Source of the DNA: Orychophragmus violaceus
Taxonomy: Eukaryota; Streptophyta; Magnoliopsida; Brassicales; Brassicaceae
Assembly (NCBI GenBank): GCA_030180135.1
Contig: CM058237.1
Location: 106,097,904 to 106,161,903, forward strand
Direction: 5' to 3'
Length of the DNA stretch: 64,000 nucleotides
Position 1 is the first letter of the stretch; each line of letters begins with the position of its first letter. Under the pieces are notes generated by a model. It worked only from the letters and a program-made list of their open reading frames with translations, was not told the DNA's origin and ran no database searches. Both the position numbers and the translations under genes were made by a program. Of the stretch, positions 55,063 to 64,000 are shown in pieces.

Positions 55063-56785
55063 ATCATGGGAATTCTTCCCTGGAAGATATGTGTCGAAAA
55101 TGGCCTCCAAATGGGGTATTTGTAAGCCCTAAAGTCGTGCCATAACTGCCCATGGAGAAGGGTTCATTGGTTGGCCGAATGGACACAATCTGAAACACCC
55201 CGACCCGGCCAACGTAGGCCGCGGTCGATGCGTTCCAGTGGTCAGGCCGAACCCCGGCCTGAACCTCCCTAAAACCCGTCCTATTTAAAATTTTCCCTTA
55301 GGAACAAGTATTCCTCGGATCTTTCTATTGGCTACTAGCCTTAGATCCTTCATACTTAATAAATACGCAGCGGAATACTACTTAACCATTTATATCGTTC
55401 TTCTAAAGAACGATCCATCCAAGAACCTCTTATGCCCTTATTTAGTTTCCTTAAAAATCTTTCGAGGTTCCAATTACAATTTAACCATTCCAGCAGCCTA
55501 AGTCTTTTACTTAGTTTGTTCCATTCAACTTATTCTATTCTAATCATTCCTTAGAACAATAGAAGAGTATTCGAACGTGTACCTTAGCCTTTGGTGAAGC
55601 TGGTGTGAAGCTAGCTCCGCGTTCAGCTTAGCTCATCCGTTCAGCAACCTTTAGAACACGCCCCCTTTGTACTTAGTCATTCAACCAACCATCCCCACAT
55701 GACCGAGTACAAAAGAGGTCTTCATGTTCTTCCTTTGGCCACCATTCCTTTCCTGCTTCATCCAAACCCTTCTAGTGATTCCTTATGGAATTGCTTGGTC
55801 CGTCTAGTGATTCTAGTGATTCCTTATGGAATTGCTTGGTCCGTCTACCTCCCTCGTTTCCTTGCCCGATCAGCCCACTCGTCGCTACACCATAATGTCA
55901 GTTGGAAGCCGGAACCAATTTAGGTGAGGTACGATCCATGATCAGTTCACTCATCGCGCAGGTCCAACCCGTGGCCGGATCAGCCCTTTTTCGGAGTCCG
56001 TTGAATCACCTCCTCAGCCTTCCCGGCCTTCGGTCAATTCCAATCGTGACCCGACTCTCTCGAATGTCCAACCTTCCTCCGCGACCCGACCATGCAATCG
56101 TCGCTCCACCGATCGCTCCTTGTTCCTTAACCGCAAGACATGTGTATTGACTACTCATCCACGGTCACGAAGAGACATGTCCTTTCACGCTTTGCGTTCG
56201 TCCGTTCACGCTCTCTGCGTTCATTTGTTCACGCCCTGCAATCGTCCGTTCACGCTCACGTGCGTCCGTGAATACCCCGCGTTCACCCGTACACATCCTC
56301 CGGACGTACGTGTACGACCCGCAGTCGTCCCTATCGTCCCACGGACGTACGTGCACGACCCGTGGTCGTCCGTGATGACCCGCGGTCGTCCGTGATGACC
56401 CGCGGTCGTCCGTGATGACCCGCGGTCGTCCGTGATGACCCGCGGTCGTCCGTGATGACCCGCGGTTGAAACACCCCGTCCCGACTCTAAGGCCGAGACG
56501 GAACGTCCCACTAACTTAATCGGTCTAACTTGAGGTTCGTTCTCAACCTCAAGTCCAAGCGCTTTATACTTAATCGATTCTAGACTAAGTTCATTTCCAT
56601 TCGTTCAATTCCATTCATTCTTAGCTAAGGCAAACGAGCAATAAAGGAAAATAGACATTTTATTAATCAACCAAAGGTACCAAATACAATGTGAGTCAAG
56701 TGCATTATGCTAATACAGTATTCGGTCCTAACAATGTCTATCTAACAACATACCACTCGTCCACGGTCTTGATCCGCTCCTAGGA
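55063..56785 (-). repeat. LTR P end, LTR Q and LTR S fragment of unit 2
   Basis: 55063-55190 completes LTR P; 55191-56466 is truncated LTR Q with five 20-bp GTCGTCCGTGATGACCCGCG repeats; 56467-56785 is the LTR S left end up to the junction TTGA (56786-56789). No gene is present; short frames here are copies of those in the other units. Confidence 0.82.
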
Positions 56786-57227
56786 TTGACTCTGTTTACC
56801 TCGTTTCCACGATACAAGGCTTCGCAACCTGTACCGCTTCCACGAGTTGTGTTCGGTTCGGACGAAACCGTATATCAGGGAATTATTCTGTTTTTATTAG
56901 TTGAAAAATATAAATCTTATTCATAGTAATATACGGTCTAATACAAACACTTAGCGGAACGTTCCAACAAAATCCGAAACCAAAAGTAACAGTCAAAATG
57001 CGTAATAACCGATACCCAATGCCAACCCGAGACTACTCCGAGTGTCCTACGCGTCCGCCGAGCTACGCTAAACCTGAAAAGCACAAAAGAGTCTAATGAG
57101 TAATCTAAGATTACCCAGTGAGACGGCTCCCAACTAAAGGCTGCTAACAATCTATTAATCCCGCCCAAACCCAAAATAACAATCAAGTATAATAGCTGAT
57201 CACGTGCTACCAAAAAGTGATGAGCTT

Positions 57228-58968
57228 TGAAACACCCGACCCGGCCTTCCTAGGCCGCGGTCGATGCGTTCCAGTGGTCAGGCCAAACCCAGGCCTGAAC
57301 CTCCCTAAATCCCGTCCTATTTAAAATTTTCCCTTAGGAACAAGTATTCCTCGAATCTACTATTTGACTCCTAGTCTTAGATCCTTCATATTTAACAATT
57401 ACGCAGCGGAAATATTACTTTAACCTTTATATCGTTCTTCTAAAGAACGATCCATCCATGAACCTCTTCTGACCTTATTTGGTTTCCTTAAAACCCTTCA
57501 GAGGTTCCGTTCCTATCTATTCGTTCTAACAACCTAAGTCTTTTACTTAGTTTGTTTCATTCAACTTATTACGTTCTATTCATTCCTTAGAACAATAGAA
57601 GAGTACTTGAATGTGTACCTTAGCCTTTGGTGAAGCCGGTGTGAAGCTAGCTCCGCGTTCAGCTTAGCTCATCAGTTCAGCAACCTTTAGAACACACCCC
57701 CTTTGTACTTAGTCATTCAACCAACCATCCCCACATGACCGAGTACAAAAGAGGTCTTCATGTTCTTCCTTTGGCCACCATTCTTTTCCTGCTTCATCCT
57801 TGTCTCCTTTCTCATTCATGTTCATAAGGCCGATCCGCGTCCCAACCGTTCCTGGATCCGTGACCGTATCACGTTCCGCGGTCGTACACGTTCGTCCGTA
57901 TGTTCATCTGTACGTTCATCCGTACGTTCGGCACGGACGTTCGTAAGGTCATCCGTGTGACCGTCACGGTCGTCCGTGAACAGACGCGACTGTCCGTGAA
58001 CGGACACGACTGTTCGTGAATGGACACGACTGTCCGTGAACGGTTACGGTTGTCCGTATACGACCGGCATGCATCCGTAATCGACCCACGGTCGTCCCTA
58101 TCGTCCCGCGGACGTAGGTGATCGTACCGTGGTCGTCTGTGTACGACCCACGGTCGTCCGTATCATCCCGTGGACGTACGTGATCGAACCGTGGTCGTCC
58201 GTATCAACCCACGATCGTCCGTATCGTCCCGTGGACGTACGTGATCGTACCGCGGTCGTCCGTATCGTCCTGCGGACGTATGTGATCGCACCGCGGTCGT
58301 CCGTGTACGAACCACAGTCGTCTGTATCGTCCTGTGGATGTACGTGCACGACCCGCGGTCATCCGTGATCGTTACGCGGTCGTCCGTGAATTGACACGAC
58401 TGTCGTGAACGGACACGACCGTACATGAACGGTCACGGTCGTCCGTAAGTGACCCGCGGTTATCCACGATTGACCCGCGGTCGTCCGTACGCGACCCGCG
58501 TTCATCCAAGCACCATCCACGTTCGTCCGTGACGGTTACGGTCATTCGTGAAGATCCGCGGTCGACCGTGTGTGACCCACGGTCATTCGTGAACGACCCG
58601 CGGTCGACCGTGCGCGACCCGCGGTCGTCCGTAAATGACCCACGGACGGTTGCCCGGATTTTTCTTCAATCTTCAAACCTCAATCTTCCATCAATCCTGG
58701 GTAATTCTTCCTATTTCCCAGGCTTGTTTGCCTTAGCAAAACCATCCCAAACTCCTTCAAAACCGCCAGCCATTACCCTTAGGTTTTATGGCCAAAATAC
58801 CTCTTTTTCTCATAGTTTTGGTTGACCTTTGCCATAGGAAATCATGGGAATTCTTCCCTGGAAGATATGTGTCGAAAATGGCCTCCAAATGGGGTATTTG
58901 TAAGCCCTAAAGTCGTGCCATAACTGGCCATGGAGAAGGGTTCATTGGTTGGCCGAATGGACACAATC
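57228..58968 (-). repeat. LTR P, unit 3, uninterrupted
   Basis: It shows the empty site for both insertions: the 26-bp stretch at about 58825-58850 contains CCTTT, five bases, then AGGAA. It carries the minisatellite (57880-58650) and TACAAATA at the TATA position (about 58894). It is cut by LTR Q at 58969, so its outer end is missing. Confidence 0.85.
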
Positions 58969-60244
58969 TGAAACACCCCGACCCGGCCAACGTAGGCCGC
59001 GGTCGATGCGTTCCAGTGGTCAGGCCGAACCCCGGCCTGAACCTCCCTAAAACCCGTCCTATTTAAAATTTTCCCTTAGGAACAAGTATTCCTCGGATCT
59101 TTCTATTGGCTACTAGCCTTAGATCCTTCATACTTAATAAATACGCAGCGGAATACTACTTAACCATTTATATCGTTCTTCTAAAGAACGATCCATCCAA
59201 GAACCTCTTATGCCCTTATTTAGTTTCCTTAAAAATCTTTCGAGGTTCCAATTACAATTTAACCATTCCAGCAGCCTAAGTCTTTTACTTAGTTTGTTCC
59301 ATTCAACTTATTCTATTCTAATCATTCCTTAGAACAATAGAAGAGTATTCGAACGTGTACCTTAGCCTTTCGTGAAGCCGGTGTGAAGCTAGCTCCGCAA
59401 TTAGATTAGCTCATCCGTTCAGCAACCTTTAGAACACGCCCCCTTTGTACTTAGTCATTCAACCAACCATCCCCACATGACCGAGTACAAAAGAGGTCTT
59501 CATGTTCTTCCTTTGGCCACCATTCCTTTCCTGCTTCATCCAAACAGTTAGATTATGTTAAGGCTTATTTAATGTGTACCTTAACCCTTGTAGTGATTCC
59601 TTATGGAATTGCTTGGTCCGTCTACCTCCCTCGTTTCCTTGCCCGATCAGCCCACTCGTCACTACACCATCATGTCAGTTGGAAGCCAGAACCAATTTAG
59701 GTGAGGTACGATCCATGATCAGTTCACTCATCGCGCAGGTCCAACCCGTGGCCGGATCAGCCCTTTTTCGGAGTCCGTTGAATCACCTCCTCAGCCTTTC
59801 CGGCCTTCGGTCAATTCCAATCGTGACCCAACTCTCTCGAATGTCCAACCTTCCTCCGCGACCTGACCATGGAATCGTCGCTCCACCGATCGCTCCTTGT
59901 TCCTTAACCGCAAGATATGTGTATTGACTACTCATCCACGGTCACGAAGAGACGCGTCCTTTCACGCTTTGCGTTCGTCCTTTCACGCTCTCTGCGTTCG
60001 TCTGTTTACGCCCTGCAATCGTTCGTTCACGCTCACGTGCGTCCGTGAATAGCCCGCGTTCACCCGTACACATCCTGCGGATGTACGTGTACGACCCGTG
60101 GTTGTCCGTATCATCCTGCGGACGTACGTGCACGACCCACAGTCGTCCCTATCATCCCACGGACGTACGTGCACGACCCGTGGTCGTCCGTGATGACCCG
60201 CGGTCGTCCGTGATGACCCGCGGTCGTCCGTGATGACCCGCGGT
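58969..60244 (-). repeat. LTR Q, left part (split by solo LTR S)
   Basis: It runs to GCGGT at 60240-60244 and resumes at 62215 with GCGGT. It has three 20-bp repeats next to the insertion. Confidence 0.85.
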
Positions 60245-61628
60245 TGAAACACCCCGTCCCGACTCTAAGGCCGAGACGGAACGTCCCACTAACTTAACCG
60301 GTCTAACTTGAGGTTCGTTCTCAACCTCAAGTCCAAGCGCTTTATACTTAATCGATTCTAGACTAAGTTCATTTCCATTCGTTCAATTCCATTCATTCTT
60401 AGCTAAGGCAAACGAGCAATAAAGGAAAATAGACATTTTATTAATCAACCAAAGGTACCAAATACAATGTGAGTCAAGTGCATTATGCTAATACAGTATT
60501 CGGTCCTAACAATGTCTATCTAACAACACACCACTCGTCCACGGTCTTGATCCGCTCCTAGGATTGATCATCCTTATGATCATCCGCATGTCCTGAAATG
60601 CAACAAAACAACATAAGTATAAAGTGTATAATCCAGAAATTTAGCATTATACATCTCTATATGATCCAAACCCAAATGCAACATAAAACCCTAAGTCCGT
60701 TCTAATTCCATCTAAATCGGCTAAGTTTCCTAAACCGGACCGCGTCAAGTTCATTCCGAATCCGCGGCCATAGCCGCGATCCATGAACATGCGCGTCAGT
60801 CCCTATAGCCACGATCCGCATCTCGGCAGTACGCACGTCCGCATGGACGGATCAGCGCGTACCGTGATGCGCGTCTATCACGTATGACCATACGCCCGCT
60901 ATCGCGTACCGATGGATCGTCCGGTACGTACCGCGCATATGTCCGTAAGGACTGCGCGAACATCCGTGTCGACGACATCGCGTACTGCGATCGCGCGCCA
61001 GTCTGCCCGTCCATCCCGTCCCACGCGCATCACCGTGAATCGACCAGCGCTTGACGAGCGATCATCCGTAAGGACATCGCGTACGTCCGGCTATCGTTCC
61101 ACGGTCATGGCGCCTGTCTGATACGAGCGGTCGCGACTGTTCACCGCGAACGGATGCGATGGTTCCGCGGACGGTTGCCATCGATCCGTGACCGCGGTGT
61201 ATGGTCCCCGACTTACCCGATGATCCGACAATGTTCTTCCGACGAAGCCGCGACTGGCCGGTCCAATTCCCAACCGTTCACGCTCGGCCTTTACCATGTG
61301 CGACTATGATCCGGCCAACATCCCTTTGATGCGCCGTCCGATCATTCATGATCCGGCCATGTCTTCCCGACATGCCGTCCGATCATCACACACCGCAAGT
61401 CATCGACCCTTAGCGTAACCAATCCGCTCGTCGGTCCGAACCATCGCGATCATGGCATTTGGCCGATCGCGCTTATACCTCCAAATCCGACCCTAAAACC
61501 GTGAAGCCTAAGCCCGGTTATAATTTCCAGAGGAGAAGAAGGAAGAGAAGTAATCCGGCCACCATTCCAAGCCGTCCATGGTCTATTCGCATAGCCATGG
61601 CCGAGAGGAAAGAGAGACTCGGACTAAC

Positions 61629-61679
61629 TTTTGTGCTCGTGGTGGACTTGTCCGGATCACGGCTTGTTTCTCCCGCCAT
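61629..61679 (-). CDS. gag: LTR-encoded gag exon 1 in solo LTR S (17 codons, predicted)
   Basis: On the minus strand ATG at 61679 opens MAGETSRDPDKSTTSTK and ends at AAA|GTTAGT. It has the same length and phase as the exon at 19621 and shares Met-Ala-Gly-Glu, Ser6, Lys11, Thr13, Thr14 and Lys17, while third codon positions and leader differ. A solo LTR cannot express Gag; the exon is a fossil of the parent element. Confidence 0.55.
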
Positions 61680-61870
61680 GGTGTAGTCTTAGCCGCTCCA
61701 ATTATCCACCAAAAACCCTTGAACACTTGTCGGCTTCTTCTCTCAAGAACCCGCCACCAACCGCTTTCTCTCTCTCTAGGATTCCCACTCGATTTCTTGG
61801 CCTTTGCTTTTAAGAATGTTATGGGTTTTCCCCTTGTGTGTCTTGTCTGCGAAAATGGCCCCTTCATGGT

Positions 61871-61880
61871 CTATTTATAG
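61871..61880 (-). promoter_or_regulatory. LTR S TATA box (CTATAAATAG)
   Basis: Same 10-mer as in the other LTRs. About 190 bp upstream of the exon-1 ATG and about 90 bp downstream of the palindrome, in transcription order. Confidence 0.72.
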
Positions 61881-61971
61881 GCCATGAAATCGCATGTAAC
61901 TTCCCTTGGGAAGAGATGTCTTCTTTGGGCCGAAAAGGCACATGTCCCACTTGTGCCCATTCGCTTATGAT

Positions 61972-61992
61972 CAGCTAGTGACACTAGCTGAC
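61972..61992 (-). promoter_or_regulatory. 21-bp U3 palindrome of LTR S
   Basis: Arms TCAGCTAGTG and CACTAGCTGA around one A, the same core as in the other gypsy LTRs. Confidence 0.58.
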
Positions 61993-62214
61993 TAGCTGAT
62001 TTCACACTTGGACACTCCAGCTAGCTTGAGCTGAGCTGACTAACCAGCTGAACACTCCTTCCAGCTGATTCCCACACGATTAAACTCCATTCCAGCTGAG
62101 CTTAACCTTCTCCCGTCTATAGAATACTCTCCTTGACCGATCTCGGTCTTAAGTTTGGTGTTTCTGGTCCATTAGACGCCCCAATGGCCCTTAGGCCGGT
62201 CCGGGGATGTTACA

Positions 62215-63191
62215 GCGGTCGTCCGTACGTCACCCGTGGTCGTCCGGAAACGAACTGCGGTCGTCCGTGATCGTCCCACGGTCGTCCGTGAACGGACGCG
62301 ACTGTCCGTGAACAGACACAACCGTACGTGAACAGTCACAGTCGTCCGTACGTGACCCGCGATCGACCCACGGTCGTCCGTACGCGACCCGCGTTCGTCC
62401 GAGCACCTTCCGAGTTCGTCCGTGATGGTTACGGTCGTTCGTGACGACCCGCAGTCGACCGTGTACGACCCGCGGTCGTCCGTGAATGACCTGCGGTCGA
62501 CCGTGCGCGACCCGCGGTCGTCCGTGAACGACCCACAGACGGTTGCCCGAAAATTCTTCAAATCTTCAAGCGAATTCTCCATCACTTCTGGGCTTTAAAC
62601 TCTTGTATTCCCAGCCTTGAATCCATCACAAAACCATCCCAAAACTCCCTTTAAACCGCTGGCCATTACCCTTGAGTAATCCGACCAAAATCCTCTCTTT
62701 TTCCTCTCTTTGATTGGCCTTTACCTTAGGAATTCATGGGAATTCTTCCCTGGACAGAATGTGTACGAAAATGGCCTCTTGGGGCCTATTTATAGGCCTC
62801 CATTTCGCCCCATAACTTCCATAGGCGAAGGGTTGCCTTGGTTGGCCGAAATGGTGCAACCTTCCAAGGTGCCCTTTCGCCATTGTGCACCTTGGTTAGC
62901 TAGTGTCACTAGCTGACCAGCTGACCCAACACTTGAACACTCAAAGCTAGCTGGGTTGAGCTGGTTGCTAGCTGACCCAGCTGACCAGCAGGACTGTTCA
63001 GCTCGTTTCAGCTGAACACTCTCGGTTCAGCTCGTTTCCTCTTAGTTCAGCTGCCTTTCAGCTGAGCTTAGCTTCTTTAAGACCTTGGAACACTTCTTCT
63101 TAGTATTCACGACGAGTCGTAAACCCTTTTGGTTCCATGTCTCCTTTCCCCAATCCTCCTACGGTTGGGTACCCGAATTTGGGATGTTACA
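62215..63191 (-). repeat. LTR Q, right part
   Basis: It resumes inside the 20-bp minisatellite (to about 62540) and ends GGGATGTTACA at 63191, followed by a polypurine tract on the minus strand, so Q is the 3' LTR of a minus-strand element that continues past the window. TATA box CTATAAATAG at 62786-62795; palindrome at 62894-62918 with one mismatch. Confidence 0.85.
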
Positions 63192-64000
63192 AGTTCTACC
63201 CCCCTTAAAAAGGATTCGTCCCCGAATCCGAGTTAAGGTGTTTGCCCCGTTCAACTCTATGAACCATTGGCTAGTAACATCCAGAAACATTAGCAGGACA
63301 TAACAATTATATGTTCTCTCTATTCGGCCTAAGTACCTTTATGGTTGTCCTTTCCGGAGCCATTCGTCTAAGATCAAGTTGCGTATGACCGGACTTCCCC
63401 ACTCCATTCCCGCGCATGGACCATCCGTGCCCAGTCTGCCGATCTTCGGTCAACCGCCCCAACGGCTACTATTCGATCGCGCTTAACTGTCCGAACTATT
63501 TCTTGCCCACTTACGGTTCATTCCGCGCTTAACCCGACTTGTGGTTCACGGTCTTGGCCATGGCCGATCAATAACCGAACCATGGACTAAGCCGTCGAGA
63601 GATCCATACATAACCGGGGCGGGGATGTTACAAGTCTCCCCCACCAAATTGGGAATTCGTCCCCGAATTCGGTGGTGGTTAACTTTGTGTACACCCTTCC
63701 TGTCCCGGCTTGATATGCCTTTCCATTTCTCATTGACCTTAATCTGTCAAGACTTAATCATTTCCCTGATTTTCGTCTTTTCTTAGACTTAGTCAAATCT
63801 CGATCACAATCCTTTCGGACTTGACCCAAAACTTGATCCTCGCCCTCCAAGGACTTGATCATAGTTCCCCGATCTTAGTAAATCTCTTACAATACAATCA
63901 ATCACGATCACAATCCTTACGGATTTAACCCGAAACTTGATCCTCGCCCTCCAAGGACTTGATCATAGTTCCCGATCTTAGTAAATCTATTACTAGACCA
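63192..64000 (-). mobile_element. 3' untranslated part of the gypsy element owning LTR Q
   Basis: A polypurine tract adjoins the LTR. A second short LTR-end-plus-polypurine-like stretch lies at 63612-63650 (GGGATGTTACA then CTCCCCCACC). A direct repeat of about 104 bp begins at 63801 and 63905 and runs to the window end. Resembles 5965-6570. No coding sequence is seen. Confidence 0.7.

Larger units (their letters stand above)
45683..56785. repeat. Tandem unit 2 of 3 (holds the copia insertion)
   Basis: Same order as unit 1: LTR fragment 45683-46124, LTR P 46125-55190 with copia inside, LTR Q 55191-56466, LTR S piece 56467-56785. Without copia it is about 3.77 kb. Q carries a small local duplication near 55780-55840 and five 20-bp repeats next to S instead of three. 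Confidence 0.88.
56786..60567. repeat. Tandem unit 3 of 3 (no insertion, parental right end)
   Basis: LTR fragment 56786-57227, LTR P 57228-58968, LTR Q 58969-60244, LTR S from 60245. Here LTR S continues past TTGA (60564-60567) to its true end at 62214, so this unit keeps the original right flank, while unit 1 keeps the original left flank at 32746. Confidence 0.88.
60245..62214 (-). mobile_element. Solo LTR S (1970 bp) with target duplication GCGGT
   Basis: TGAAACACCCCGTCCC to GGGGATGTTACA, flanked by GCGGT at 60240-60244 and 62215-62219; no internal sequence remains. In minus-strand order: AGCTGA-rich U3 (about 61990-62100), palindrome (61972-61992), TATA box (61871-61880), purine-rich leader, exon 1 (61629-61679), CpG-rich stretch (about 60760-61450) and AT-rich end with a TTTATTAAT region. 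Formed by recombination between the two LTRs of a full element. Confidence 0.9.

Noticed and set aside
57822..58007. Minus-strand Asp/Thr/Arg-rich frames in LTR P of unit 3
   Set aside because: Minisatellite translation; the same frames recur with length changes in units 1 and 2.
62640..62760. Exon-1-like motif in LTR P and LTR Q
   Set aside because: ATG and donor-like pieces occur, but each frame meets a stop before a donor and the length does not match 51 nt.

Overview
This window is plant nuclear DNA made almost entirely of nested LTR retrotransposons. I see no host gene, tRNA, rRNA or CRISPR array. An Athila-type Ty3/gypsy element (tRNA-Asp primer site, Athila ORF1 protein), Ty1/copia elements and chromovirus-type gypsy elements ending in a chromodomain point to a Brassicaceae genome, probably pericentromeric heterochromatin. 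Most broken reading frames differ from their paralogues by C-to-T or G-to-A changes, as expected for methylated repeats.

Layout. 1-2364: leader and 5' LTR of a minus-strand copia element. 2378-11738: a minus-strand gypsy LTR split by a complete nested element (3253-9821, target duplication AATCC). 11739-12717: a purine/pyrimidine tract and unassigned sequence. 12718-30876: plus-strand chromovirus-like gypsy copies joined head to tail (LTR piece, internal copy 1, shared LTR, internal copy 2, truncated LTR, older internal copy 3, LTR). 30877-33187: leader and LTR piece of another minus-strand element. 32746-60567: a head-to-tail triplication of a ~3.77 kb block of nested LTR fragments, with an Athila element (34815-43965, duplication CCTTT) in unit 1 and a copia element (47729-55057, duplication AGGAA) in unit 2. 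58969-63191: an LTR carrying a solo LTR (60245-62214, duplication GCGGT), followed to the window end by the 3' untranslated part of the element that owns it.

Main biological signal: an apparent splicing logic in several retrotransposon families. In the plus-strand gypsy family the LTR encodes a 51-nt first coding exon (17 residues). Its donor lies in the LTR and an acceptor at 21122 joins it in frame to Gag, so the predicted intron removes the tRNA primer-binding site. Related LTRs at 29535 and 61629 carry the same 17-codon exon and donor. A second GT-AG intron lies exactly between Gag and protease in two copies (15553-15654; 6877-6964) and is cleanly absent from two others. Retention ends Gag just after Leu-Glu-Pro; removal fuses Gag to Pol. 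The copia element has a comparable leader intron, and the Athila env-like ORF starts directly after a strong 3' splice site.

A second signal is a ~55 bp cassette: two TCGATCG-like palindromes 20-21 bp apart, often bounded by TCGC...GCGA inverted ends. It recurs in both the Athila and the copia element. A third is a 25-bp palindrome near the promoter of several otherwise different gypsy LTRs. All identities and splice sites were judged by eye from the sequence; none was computed or tested.
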